From: Fulvivirga maritima | Lineage (GTDB): Bacteria; Bacteroidota; Bacteroidia; Cytophagales; Cyclobacteriaceae | Assembly: GCF_021389955.1 (NCBI RefSeq) | Contig: NZ_CP089980.1 | Coordinates: 4,335,001-4,399,000, forward strand | Direction: 5' to 3' | DNA length: 64,000 nt | In this document: positions 18,425-27,318 of the stretch, in pieces | How the letters are laid out: each line of letters opens with the position of its first letter | How positions within the stretch are numbered: the first letter of the stretch is position 1 | The notes under the pieces: model-generated | Database searches by the model: none | Told to the model about the DNA's origin: nothing | What the model saw: only the letters and a program-made list of their open reading frames with translations | Translations under genes and position numbers: made by a program

Positions 18425-19078
18425 TTATTTGGTTAGATCATTAATAATGGCTTGCAGTTCCTGAGCATTTTTAGCCATGTGTTTAGCACCTAATTCGGTG
18501 AGTGCTTCGGCATGGCCCGGTAAAATATGACTCGCACCTACAAAGCCTATAACGTACATGCCGGCCTTTACAGCCGCTGTAACCCCAGCTTTACTGTCTT
18601 CTACTACCAAACAATTGGCAGGAGCTATATCTATATTTTGAGAGGCGTGTAAATATACATCAGGAGCAGGTTTCGGGTTTGGTACCATCTCCGCAGAAAA
18701 ATAGCTTTTGTTGAAAACCTCATTAAGCCCTACGTGATTTATTGCTTTTTCTACTTGCCATAAAGCACTATTAGAAACTACTGACTTAGGTAAGGGAATG
18801 TTTTTTACTACCTCTGGCATACCTGCTACTGGTCTTAATTGATTATATATTTCAATTTCACATTCATGCATAAGCTTTTGAATGTCTATGTTTTCCGTAT
18901 TGGCGGACGGAATGGTGCTTAAAATAACGGAGATAAGTTTCCCGGTATAGTCTCTTAAGTATTGATCTAACGATACATCGCAGCCATATTTATTCAATAC
19001 TTTAGTGACTACCTCTGCGGCTACTATTTCGGTATCAACCAGAACTCCGTCGCAATCAAATATTAAATGCTTGAACAT
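18425..19078 (-). CDS. HAD-superfamily phosphatase / beta-phosphoglucomutase-like
   Basis: 217 residues of the HAD subfamily I with cap (COG0637 type). Motif I is FDCDGVLVD with D8 and D10, motif II is SVVSNS, and motif III/IV is NCLVVEDSKAGVTAA. Family members include beta-phosphoglucomutase and sugar-phosphate phosphatases. A role in maltose metabolism is possible given the sugar genes nearby, but the gene is on its own, and phosphatase activity on another sugar phosphate is equally likely. Confidence 0.82.
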   Translation of the reverse strand: MFKHLIFDCDGVLVDTEIVAAEVVTKVLNKYGCDVSLDQYLRDYTGKLISVILSTIPSANTENIDIQKLMHECEIEIYNQLRPVAGMPEVVKNIPLPKSVVSNSALWQVEKAINHVGLNEVFNKSYFSAEMVPNPKPAPDVYLHASQNIDIAPANCLVVEDSKAGVTAAVKAGMYVIGFVGASHILPGHAEALTELGAKHMAKNAQELQAIINDLTK

Positions 19079-19153
19079 GAAGTAGTAATTTTAAATCTAG
19101 ATGCTGCAATGATAAATGATTATGGCAACGATAAAGAAATTATTTTCATTAAA

Positions 19154-19181
19154 TTGCATAAAATCATAAAGTATAATTTTG
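19154..19181 (+). promoter_or_regulatory. Bacteroidota-type promoter for the DEAD-box helicase
   Basis: TTG at 19154-19156, 17 bases, then TAATTTTG at 19174-19181, matching the sigma-A consensus TTG N17-23 TAnnTTTG. It lies about 45 bases before the TTG start at 19226. Confidence 0.6.
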
Positions 19182-19225
19182 ACTTTAAAAGAGGAGTCAA
19201 AAAGTGATCTTAAATTGGAATAAAT

Positions 19226-20437
19226 TTGAAGTTTAAAGAGTTGGGCCTTGATGATCGTCTTTTAGAGGGTATCTCGGCCATAGGATTTGAAGATGCCACT
19301 CCTGTTCAGGAGCAGGCTATTCCCAAAATCATTTCAGGAAAAGATATTATCGCTTCTGCTCAGACAGGAACGGGTAAGACTGCAGCATTCTTGCTGCCTG
19401 TGATCCATCAGATATTGCAGATGGAGGATGACCAGAATAATATAAAGGCCTTAATAATCGTGCCTACCAGAGAGCTGGCTGTACAAATAGATCAGCAGAT
19501 GGAAGGATTGTCTTATTTTACTTCTGTAAGCTCTATTGCCGTATATGGTGGTGGAGACGGACAGTCGTTTAGTAGAGAGAAATCTGCTTTAACCCAAGGT
19601 GCTGACGTGATTATTGGTACACCGGGTAGGCTTATTGCTCACCTGAATTTGGGCTATGTGCAGGTTAGTAACCTAAAATGCCTGGTGCTAGATGAGGCAG
19701 ATAGAATGCTGGATATGGGTTTTCATGATGATCTTATGAAGATAATTTCATATCTGCCTAAGCAAAGACAAAACCTGATGTTTTCGGCTACTATGCCGCC
19801 TAAGATCAGAGATTTAGCCAGGAAGATACTACAGGAACCTGATGAGATCAATATTGCTATTTCTAAACCGGCTGAAAGGGTGGCTCAGGCTGCATTCATA
19901 TTATATGATAACCAGAAGATACCTTTGGCTAAGTATTTACTTCAAGCCAAGAAGTTACAAAGTGTTATCATATTCTGCAGTACAAAGAATAGCGCCAAGC
20001 AATTATCTAAGGAGCTTAAAAAGCTTGAATTTTCAGTAGAGGATATTCACTCAGATCTTGATCAGGGAGAGCGTGAACAAGTGCTAAGAGACTTTAAAAA
20101 CAAAAAACTAAGCATACTTGTGGCTACTGATATTTTGAGCAGAGGTATAGATGTTGAAGATATTGAGTTGGTAGTCAATTACGATGTGCCTAATGATGGT
20201 GAGGATTATATTCACCGAATAGGAAGAACTGCACGAGCAGCATCTAAAGGGGTTGCTTTTACCTTTGTTAATGAGAAGGAACAGAATAAGTTCTATGCTA
20301 TAGAGCAGTTGTTAGAGACATCAGTGCCCAAAGGAAAGCTTCCTGCGGAAATAGGTGAGGGGCCTGAGTATAAACCAAGAACAGGAAATAGAAGTAAAGG
20401 AAAAAGGAAGTACAATTCCAGAAATAAGCGTAAATAA
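19226..20437 (+). CDS. DEAD-box ATP-dependent RNA helicase
   Basis: 403 residues. The Q motif (ATPVQEQAIP), motif I AQTGTGKT, PTRELA, TPGR, DEAD (near 155), SAT, and the C-terminal motifs ATDILSRGIDV and HRIGRTARA are all present. A short basic tail rich in Lys, Arg and Asn may bind RNA. The first residues KFKELGLDD match normal helicase starts, so translation begins at the TTG at 19226; no upstream ATG exists. The family (RhlE-like) works in ribosome assembly or mRNA decay, commonly at low temperature. Confidence 0.92.
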   Translation: MKFKELGLDDRLLEGISAIGFEDATPVQEQAIPKIISGKDIIASAQTGTGKTAAFLLPVIHQILQMEDDQNNIKALIIVPTRELAVQIDQQMEGLSYFTSVSSIAVYGGGDGQSFSREKSALTQGADVIIGTPGRLIAHLNLGYVQVSNLKCLVLDEADRMLDMGFHDDLMKIISYLPKQRQNLMFSATMPPKIRDLARKILQEPDEINIAISKPAERVAQAAFILYDNQKIPLAKYLLQAKKLQSVIIFCSTKNSAKQLSKELKKLEFSVEDIHSDLDQGEREQVLRDFKNKKLSILVATDILSRGIDVEDIELVVNYDVPNDGEDYIHRIGRTARAASKGVAFTFVNEKEQNKFYAIEQLLETSVPKGKLPAEIGEGPEYKPRTGNRSKGKRKYNSRNKRK

Positions 20438-20441
20438 AAAA

Positions 20442-20474
20442 GTAGTGTGAAAAGGCTATTCACACTACGTTTAT
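20442..20474. terminator. Terminator between convergent genes
   Basis: Inverted repeat 20442-20451 (GTAGTGTGAA) with 20459-20468, loop of seven bases, A-run before and T-rich sequence after. It lies between the helicase and the lipoprotein gene. Confidence 0.75.
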
Positions 20475-20486
20475 TATTTCATGCCA

Positions 20487-21635
20487 TTAAAATCTCTTAT
20501 AATATGAGTTCACGCTACTTACCAATTGGTCATAAATTGGTCTGGTGAACTCAATAAATAAATCTTGTGGTGGCGGCGGTATTACTTCCTCGTTATTACA
20601 GATCTTTATTTGATTGTCAGTTAAAGCTCTTTCGTCACCATTGTAGCTACCCCACTGCGAAACCCAAACAAATTCTCCATTGAATTTATTGTGTATTAAC
20701 ACCGCGTTAGAGTTGGCATCATAAACTCTCATGCTGAATAAGCCTTTAGAGATTACTTCCTTCTTCCAGGTAGTCATCTTAGCTTTTACCGTGTTAAATA
20801 CATCTACAGAAGTGCCATCTTCAAGTTTTGCCGTTCCTACTTTTACACTGTCTTTGCTAAAGGTTTCAGTGTTTTTAAAAATATGAGTTTCTCCTACGGT
20901 AAAGTCATCAAATTGTAACCTCAGGTACTGATCTACATATGGTAAATTCTCTCGTTCCGCTTCTTGAGGATTATAGAACCTTATAAACAAGTTAGATTTG
21001 TAATGTGTATGTAAGTACTCTTCTATTTTATCCTGAAAGAAACGAGCACTCAGGTTATATCTGGTAGGCACCGGAATCTGCTCTACTACTACTTTTAAGG
21101 TAGCCTGAAATAAAGCTTCTTCTATTCTATTTTCAACATCTTTATAACCAGCTACAAAAGATTGTACATCCATAAAATTGTAATAGGCTTGCTTGGCATC
21201 TTCACGAGTGTTTTTAGCCAGAGCACTCATTCCTTCTCTGTAACTTTCTTCTGCGGCCATATCCTGAATTTTAGGCAGCTCATTGTAATAGTTTTTAGGA
21301 GATGGAATAACTTTTAATGCACCCGGAGATCTTCTGATCTCTTCATACATATTATTTACCAGGTTATACTTTTGAAGTACGGTTTTGTACTTGTATCTAC
21401 CGTTGCCAGATAGGGTGTTTTGAATATCTTGCTCCAGTGTACGCATAGCTAGCGGATAACCTGCTCGCAATGTCTCTTTTGATTTTTTATGATCAGGTTT
21501 TTGTCGTAATCTGTTTACTGCTTTAATCACAGCTTCATAATAATCTCCTTGCTCCAGTGCTTTCTTACCTGAGGTACAATCGAATAATAAAAAGCTGATA
21601 ATCAGCAATGAGGAGAATAGGTAAACTTTCTTCAT
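20487..21635 (-). CDS. Hypothetical lipoprotein with TPR-like N-terminus
   Basis: 382 residues from the ATG at 21635, which begins a lipoprotein signal (lipobox LLFDCTSG); an upstream in-frame ATG would put 21 residues before it. The N-terminal part KKALEQGDYYEAVIKAVNRLRQKP looks like one TPR unit, followed by a helical stretch to about 190 and a beta-rich C-terminal half. No enzyme motif is visible. I do not recognise the family beyond uncharacterised Bacteroidota lipoproteins. It follows the sugar symporter by 88 bases on the same strand, so a link to that operon is uncertain. Confidence 0.7.
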   Translation of the reverse strand: MKKVYLFSSLLIISFLLFDCTSGKKALEQGDYYEAVIKAVNRLRQKPDHKKSKETLRAGYPLAMRTLEQDIQNTLSGNGRYKYKTVLQKYNLVNNMYEEIRRSPGALKVIPSPKNYYNELPKIQDMAAEESYREGMSALAKNTREDAKQAYYNFMDVQSFVAGYKDVENRIEEALFQATLKVVVEQIPVPTRYNLSARFFQDKIEEYLHTHYKSNLFIRFYNPQEAERENLPYVDQYLRLQFDDFTVGETHIFKNTETFSKDSVKVGTAKLEDGTSVDVFNTVKAKMTTWKKEVISKGLFSMRVYDANSNAVLIHNKFNGEFVWVSQWGSYNGDERALTDNQIKICNNEEVIPPPPQDLFIEFTRPIYDQLVSSVNSYYKRF

Positions 21636-21722
21636 ATGTTGATTGTTTCTTTCTATTAATTTAACACAATTAGTGCCAAATTTTTGAATAGATACCAATA
21701 ACAGTTTTAAAGTAAGCTATGC

Positions 21723-23234
21723 CTATTTATTCTTCCCTTCATTTACCAATAAGCATAATATCCCAGCTAATATTAAAGAGCCTCCTCCCAATATGAGAGC
21801 GAAAATGAATTCACTATCAAAGAAGGTGGTGATTAAAAAGCCTAAAAGGCTGGCAGCTATAATTTGAGGGATCACAATAAAAAAGTTAAAAATACCCATG
21901 TAGTAGCCCATTTTCTTTGCTGGTAATGATGACGAAAGCATCGAGTATGGCACTGATAAAATACTGGCCCATGCAAAACCAACACCAGCCATAGATACTA
22001 ATAACATGTAATGGTTGGTGGTGAAATAAAAGGATATCAGACCAAGTCCACCGCAGCACAAAGCTATTAGGTGAGTATGCCTTCGAGACAATGCTTTGGA
22101 TATATAGGGGATAATAAGTGCCAATATTGCGGCTACACCATTATACCATGAAAAAAGGAAAGAGACCCAATCGGCTCCTTCATTATAGGCAGCACTGGTA
22201 GTGTCAGAAGAGTTAAATATATGACTCGTTACCGCTGAGTTAGTGTAGATCCACATAGTGAAAAGACCGAACCAAGAGAAAAACTGAACATAGGCCAACT
22301 GCACCATGGTTTTGGGCATGTGCTGAAAGTCCTGTACAATTTGAATAAAGCCATTGGTAGGACTGTTATTAATCATAAGCAGGCCTGCAACTACATAGGC
22401 GATGGCAAAGAAACCAATAACTCCGCATAGTACATATAGCTGAGGGTTTAGGTCAGCCATATAAAACCAAGAGCACAGAGCAATGGTAATGAATAAAAGG
22501 GCTAACCCTATTTTTACATAAGTAGCGGGTGCAGTAGTGTTATTGTTGATCAATTCAGCATCTACTTGATCAGTTGTATCTGTATCTTCAGGTGGATATT
22601 CTTTAGTGGTAAACACAGTCCACATTACGGCGGTAATAAAAGCAAAGGCTCCTATGTAGAAAGACCATTTAACAGAAGGAGGGATTTGCCCCTCTTCTGC
22701 TTGGTTAGAAACCCCTAACCAGTGACTAAAGACCCAGGGGAGGATAGAAGCAACTACGGCACCTACTCCAATGAAAAAGCTTTGCATGGCAAAACCTTGT
22801 GTTCTTTGTTCATCAGGTAGCATGTCACCAACAAACGCGCGGAAAGGCTCCATGCTGATGTTAATAGAGCCATCCATAATCCATAGCGTACCAATGGCCA
22901 CCCATAGAGCGGGGGAGTTAGGCATAATGCAAAGTGCCGCTGTAGCCAGCAGGGCTCCTATGGTAAAATAGGGTCTGCGTCTGCCCCAGGTGGGGTGCCA
23001 GGTACGGTCACTGTAGTAACCTATGATGGGTTGAACCACAAGGCCGGTAACCGGAGCTGCCAGCCAGTAAAAGGCCAGGTTTTCAGTATCGGCACCAAGG
23101 GTTTCAAAAATTCGACTGGTATTGGCATTTTGTAAGGCAAAACCAAATTGTATGCCTAAAAAGCCAAAACTCATATTCCATATTTGCCAAAAACTAAGTT
23201 TAGGTTTTTTTGAAGTAATGGATACACCTTTCAT
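21723..23234 (-). CDS. SLC45-type MFS sugar:cation symporter
   Basis: 503 residues, about 12 transmembrane helices. The N-terminal signature FGFALQNANTSRIFETLGA and the loop GYYSDRTWHPTWGRRRPY are typical of the GPH/SLC45 group used by Bacteroidota to import maltose or malto-oligosaccharide across the inner membrane. It lies 2 bases after the GH13 lipoprotein gene and in one operon with GH31, which supports a maltodextrin substrate. There is a poorly conserved loop of about 25 residues near 215 rich in Asp and Thr. Confidence 0.88.
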   Translation of the reverse strand: MKGVSITSKKPKLSFWQIWNMSFGFLGIQFGFALQNANTSRIFETLGADTENLAFYWLAAPVTGLVVQPIIGYYSDRTWHPTWGRRRPYFTIGALLATAALCIMPNSPALWVAIGTLWIMDGSINISMEPFRAFVGDMLPDEQRTQGFAMQSFFIGVGAVVASILPWVFSHWLGVSNQAEEGQIPPSVKWSFYIGAFAFITAVMWTVFTTKEYPPEDTDTTDQVDAELINNNTTAPATYVKIGLALLFITIALCSWFYMADLNPQLYVLCGVIGFFAIAYVVAGLLMINNSPTNGFIQIVQDFQHMPKTMVQLAYVQFFSWFGLFTMWIYTNSAVTSHIFNSSDTTSAAYNEGADWVSFLFSWYNGVAAILALIIPYISKALSRRHTHLIALCCGGLGLISFYFTTNHYMLLVSMAGVGFAWASILSVPYSMLSSSLPAKKMGYYMGIFNFFIVIPQIIAASLLGFLITTFFDSEFIFALILGGGSLILAGILCLLVNEGKNK

Positions 23235-23236
23235 AA

Positions 23237-24613
23237 TTATTCGGCTATTAAAATATGAAACTCAAATGGCTGAAGTTCTAATTGACCATCAGCTTGCAGT
23301 GCCAACTCCTCATCTGAAATGTAATCTTTATAATTACCAGCTACGCTACCAGGGGTGGTAATGCTTTGATTTTGATCGCTGAAGTTAATGATAGATATCA
23401 CTTTATTGTCATCTTTGGTTCTGGAGAAAGACACCACATGGTCATTTTTATCCTGTATTATAACCGGCATAGCACCATATTCACCGCTCCAGAGAGCTGG
23501 ATTGTCTTTACGTATTTGAACCAGTTTTTTATAAAAAGGCTTAAGTTTTTTAGGATCAGACCAGTCAATAGAGTCTTTATCAAAAAAGGCTAATCTCTTA
23601 TCCATGCCTACTTCCTGACCGCTATAGATCATCGGAATACCATAGGCTGTGAATACAAATGCGGCAAATGCTTTGTGACCTTCGCCATATCTTTCAAATA
23701 CGGTGCCTGACCAGGCGTTTTCATCATGATTGGTAGTTAAGGTTAGTCTGTAGGCCTTTTTTCCATATTCGGCCAGATCTTTTTGAACGAAAGTATTTAA
23801 GGCTTCAGCAGGCTCTTCTCCTTTAGCTACGGCCTCTGTAAGGTGCAGTAAACCCCAGCTATAAGTTGCCTGAAACTCAAGGTGCATTCTGGGTTGATCC
23901 CATTCCGCTAACCAGAAAAGGTCTTTTAATGGGTTAAGCTTAGTAGTGGCTTCTTCCCAGAAGTATAAGGGGATCTCATGGCCTGCATGATCACATCTGA
24001 AACCATCGATATCTACTTCTTTAATCCAATACTCCATTTCATCAATCATGGCCTTTCTGGTATCAGGATTGGTATGGTCAAGTAGTGCTATGTCTGTCCA
24101 GTCAGCTTCATAAGTGATGTTACCCAAGCTATCTTTTGCATAATATTCGGGGTGAGAAGTGATCCAGGGGTTATCCCAAGAGGTATGGTTAGGTACCCAG
24201 TCTAGTATTACTACAAAATCCATATCATGGGCCTTTTTTACCAGAGCCTTAAAGTCATCCATAGTGCCAAATTCTGGGTTAATGGTTCTATAGTCTTGTA
24301 TGGAATAATAACTGCCCAACGGCCCTTTTCTGTTTTTCTCACCAATGGGTTGAATAGGCATGAACCAAAGCATGTCTACACCAAGGTTTTTCAGCTCCTG
24401 TAAATGATCTGAGAATGCATTGAAGGTGCCTTCAGGAGTGAACTGCCTTACGTTCACTTCATAGATAGTCATGTCTTTTGCTCTTTCAGGAAAGGTGATA
24501 GCAGTTGACTTCGGTGATTCAACCTGATCGCCTTTTGTCTCTTTTGAGGTGTCTTTTTGGCAAGCACCAATAAAGAGTGTAAGTAGTGTGATTATATATA
24601 ATGATTGTTTCAT
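23237..24613 (-). CDS. GH13 alpha-amylase-family lipoprotein
   Basis: 458 residues with lipoprotein signal (LFIGACQKD), so it is periplasmic or on the outer membrane. The GH13 barrel has DWVPNHTSWDNPW, GFRCDHAGHE with nucleophile D208, the acid/base Glu in FWLAEWD near 240, and TTNHDENAW near 301. There is a short C-terminal beta domain. No T9SS sorting signal is present, unlike the amylase at 3260. A neopullulanase or cyclomaltodextrinase-like activity on imported malto-oligosaccharides (SusA-like role) is likely; exact specificity is not readable. Confidence 0.88.
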   Translation of the reverse strand: MKQSLYIITLLTLFIGACQKDTSKETKGDQVESPKSTAITFPERAKDMTIYEVNVRQFTPEGTFNAFSDHLQELKNLGVDMLWFMPIQPIGEKNRKGPLGSYYSIQDYRTINPEFGTMDDFKALVKKAHDMDFVVILDWVPNHTSWDNPWITSHPEYYAKDSLGNITYEADWTDIALLDHTNPDTRKAMIDEMEYWIKEVDIDGFRCDHAGHEIPLYFWEEATTKLNPLKDLFWLAEWDQPRMHLEFQATYSWGLLHLTEAVAKGEEPAEALNTFVQKDLAEYGKKAYRLTLTTNHDENAWSGTVFERYGEGHKAFAAFVFTAYGIPMIYSGQEVGMDKRLAFFDKDSIDWSDPKKLKPFYKKLVQIRKDNPALWSGEYGAMPVIIQDKNDHVVSFSRTKDDNKVISIINFSDQNQSITTPGSVAGNYKDYISDEELALQADGQLELQPFEFHILIAE

Positions 24614-24623
24614 GAGGTGTTAA

Positions 24624-27044
24624 TTATTTAGACCATTGAATACTGATGGCCTCTGTAGTATTAGTGAATTCTATGCTTTTAAGTGCTTTAATTTCAGGAA
24701 CAGTGTTTGGTTCTGTATAAATAGGATCAAAGTTAGATACCGGTTCAATAAAGCGATATTCTTCTTCATTTGCCTTGATTTCTTTACCATTTACTATAAA
24801 TGATTGATCTTTAAAACCATGAAGACAGAGCTTAATGGTGGAAAATTTAGATAAGTACTTTCCTGTCTGTTTAGAAATTTCTATTCGTTTAGGTGAAAAG
24901 TGAATTTTTCTTAAGCAATAATTCTCATCCTGATAGTTGTAGGTTTCGCCATCATCTTCATAATATTCAAATGAATTTGAGTTTTCTCCATAGTAAACAT
25001 GTAGTTCCATGGTGTCTCCTAAGGTGTTTGTGTTGTTTTTTACAGTTTGAGCCATAGGTATTATGGATGATGCCTTAACGAATAGAGGTAATACATCGAA
25101 AGGGCATTCTATGATTTTCTCTTGAGCGCCCTGGGTGAGTTCATCAGAGAAGAAGTGGTACCAATCACCTTCCGGGAAATATATTTTAGTGAAGTCTTTA
25201 GTGCTTTCTACAGGAGCTACTAATAATGCTGGACCAAATAAATATTGATTTTGATAGTTCTGTTCATAGATTTTTGAATCATGAGTATAGTCTATCGCCA
25301 GGCTGCGAGACAAAGGTACACCGCTTTGTGTGGCCTCATAAAACAGGCTATAGATATATGGAATAAGTCTGTAGCGCAGTTTTATGTAATTTCTGGAAAT
25401 CTCTTCTACCTCTTCTCCAAAAGCCCATGGTTCAGCATCTCGGGTATTAATGTTACTATGGCCTCTAAAGAAAGGGGAGAAGGCTCCAATTTGAATCCAT
25501 CTGGCGAATAGTTTTTCGCTGGCATTACCTACAAAACCACCTACATCATAACCGGCGAAAGGAATACCGGTTAGCCCCATGCTATTTACCAGTCGGGCTC
25601 CTAACATCATATGCTCATCGCTGGCCGTGTTGTCTCCCGTCCATACAGCAGCATAGCGCTGAATGCCAGAGAAGCCGGCGCGAGTGAGTACGAAAGGCCT
25701 TTTATTATTGAGCAGTGATTTGGAACCCTCAAAAGTACTTTTGGCCATAAGGAAGCCATATATATTTCTACCTTTTCGGGCCGTAGACTCTTCTCCTTCA
25801 AAGTGAAAGCGGATAAGGTCAGGTAGTTTTTGACCCCAGGTGGCAATCTCATTCATGTCATTCCAAAAGCCATCTATTTCTAAGTCAGTATAAGCAGCAA
25901 ACTGCTCTTTCCACCAGACTCTGGTTTCTTCTTTTGTGAAGTCAGGGAAATGACACCAGCCCGGCCAAACCTGCCCTTCATATAAAGAGCCATCAGGGTA
26001 TTTTAAGAATAAGTCTTTGTCTTTAGCCTCCTCATATGATGGATAACCTTCTTCTATTTTAATGCCAGGGTCACACATTACTACTACGTGAAAGCCCATA
26101 TCTCTGAGCTTTTGTAACATTTGCTGAGGATTGGCAAATTTTTCTTTATCCCAACTGAATATTTTGTAGTTATCCATGTAGTGGATGTCTAAGACTATCA
26201 CATCAGCTGGAATTTCTCTATCACGAAAATTTTGAGCTATATTAAGTACTTCCTTATCCGGATAGTAACTATACCTACATTGCTGGTAGCCAATACTCCA
26301 TAGCGGAGGAAGCTCCATGCGTCCGGTAAGGTGCGAGTATGAGCTTATAATATCTTTTACTTCCTCATGGTGGATGAAGTAGTAGTCCATGTCACCACTA
26401 TCTGCAGAGAAGCTGGAGAAGCGTCTGTTAGAAGCTCCGAAATTGAAATGAGTCTTGTGCGAGTTGTCTAGAAAGATGCCATAACTCAGCTGGTTATGTA
26501 TGCCAATATAAAAAGGGGTAGAGCAATATAAAGGGTCTGCGTCTTCCGGGTAGCCAAAGTAGTCAGTGTTCCAGTGCTGGTAGCCATGGCCTCGACGATC
26601 TAAGGGGCCGGTTTTTTCTCCCAGGCCTATAAATCTTTCACCTTCCTGAAGTTTCTTATAGGTCGTAACCTGTTCACCTATCCAGGAGGTGCCAAAAGTA
26701 TCATCTTCATTGATTGTTTTGCCATCTGTAGTGAGGAAAGAAAGCCTGGTGCTTGCTTTATCAATTTGCAAAACCAATTCTGAAGTACTTATAATGACTT
26801 GTTCATCATTTTCTTCTACTTTAAAATCGATATCGGTTGGCTGTGTAATTACAGAGTACGGGTTGGTGTTCGGTTCTTGCTGAGCTGTAATATGTATTCT
26901 GAAAATGTGAGCAGTATAGATGGTGATTTGAAAAGAAGCGTGCGTGGTGGTGCCCTCTATACCATTGGCTTGCTGACTATAATTCAGCAATTTTCCCATG
27001 CCATGATCACCCGTTATTTTTTGAGTGTTTACTGTTGAAAGCAT
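24624..27044 (-). CDS. GH31 alpha-glucosidase
   Basis: 806 residues, no signal peptide, so cytoplasmic by sequence. GH31 layout: N-terminal beta-sandwich with the galactose-mutarotase-like fold, then barrel with DIHYMDNYKIFSWD, nucleophile near D396 in DGFWNDMNE, and the acid/base region WTGDNTASDEHM, then GxDVGGF. Releases glucose from the non-reducing end of alpha-1,4 or 1,6 glucosides. It is the first gene of the GH31-GH13-symporter operon, which has a LacI-type operator in front. The role matches that of SusB, but SusB is GH97, so this is a non-homologous replacement. Confidence 0.92.
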   Translation of the reverse strand: MLSTVNTQKITGDHGMGKLLNYSQQANGIEGTTTHASFQITIYTAHIFRIHITAQQEPNTNPYSVITQPTDIDFKVEENDEQVIISTSELVLQIDKASTRLSFLTTDGKTINEDDTFGTSWIGEQVTTYKKLQEGERFIGLGEKTGPLDRRGHGYQHWNTDYFGYPEDADPLYCSTPFYIGIHNQLSYGIFLDNSHKTHFNFGASNRRFSSFSADSGDMDYYFIHHEEVKDIISSYSHLTGRMELPPLWSIGYQQCRYSYYPDKEVLNIAQNFRDREIPADVIVLDIHYMDNYKIFSWDKEKFANPQQMLQKLRDMGFHVVVMCDPGIKIEEGYPSYEEAKDKDLFLKYPDGSLYEGQVWPGWCHFPDFTKEETRVWWKEQFAAYTDLEIDGFWNDMNEIATWGQKLPDLIRFHFEGEESTARKGRNIYGFLMAKSTFEGSKSLLNNKRPFVLTRAGFSGIQRYAAVWTGDNTASDEHMMLGARLVNSMGLTGIPFAGYDVGGFVGNASEKLFARWIQIGAFSPFFRGHSNINTRDAEPWAFGEEVEEISRNYIKLRYRLIPYIYSLFYEATQSGVPLSRSLAIDYTHDSKIYEQNYQNQYLFGPALLVAPVESTKDFTKIYFPEGDWYHFFSDELTQGAQEKIIECPFDVLPLFVKASSIIPMAQTVKNNTNTLGDTMELHVYYGENSNSFEYYEDDGETYNYQDENYCLRKIHFSPKRIEISKQTGKYLSKFSTIKLCLHGFKDQSFIVNGKEIKANEEEYRFIEPVSNFDPIYTEPNTVPEIKALKSIEFTNTTEAISIQWSK

Positions 27045-27156
27045 ATAGTAGTAGCGTTTAAAATGATACCTCAGAAAAGGTGTTTATTCATGATTTTATG
27101 TGGTCTAATGTAATGTAAAATCATTGATTAAAGAGTGTATGGCTATTAAAAAGTTA

Positions 27157-27170
27157 CGAAAACGTTTGCG
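27157..27170. promoter_or_regulatory. Putative LacI-family operator upstream of the maltodextrin operon
   Basis: CGAAAACGTTTGCG is a near-perfect palindrome with the central CG and flanking AA/TT of LacI/GalR operators (form xGxAAxCGxTTxCx). On the minus strand it sits next to a possible -7 element TAACTTTT (27149-27156), with TTTG at 27181-27184 as a possible -33 at a slightly long spacing of 24. Repression of the GH31-GH13-symporter genes by a LacI-type regulator is inferred; no LacI gene lies in the window. Confidence 0.5.
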
Positions 27171-27207
27171 CTTTCGGTTGCAAAGAGAAATCAAGAAAAT
27201 GATAAAA

Positions 27208-27239
27208 TAAGAAAAGCTCCAAATCTGGAGCTTTTCTTA
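27208..27239 (-). terminator. Terminator after the BlaR-like gene
   Basis: Perfect 14-base inverted repeat, 27208-27221 and 27226-27239, loop AATC. Read on the minus strand it is followed by TTTTATC. It ends the BlaI/BlaR transcript before the maltodextrin promoter region. Confidence 0.75.
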
Positions 27240-27318
27240 TAAGAGTATTGATAAAGGTAAGTTAGTTTACCCAGTTAAAAAGTTAAATTTAATTGGGCTA
27301 TTGAAGGCAATAGGTGAG

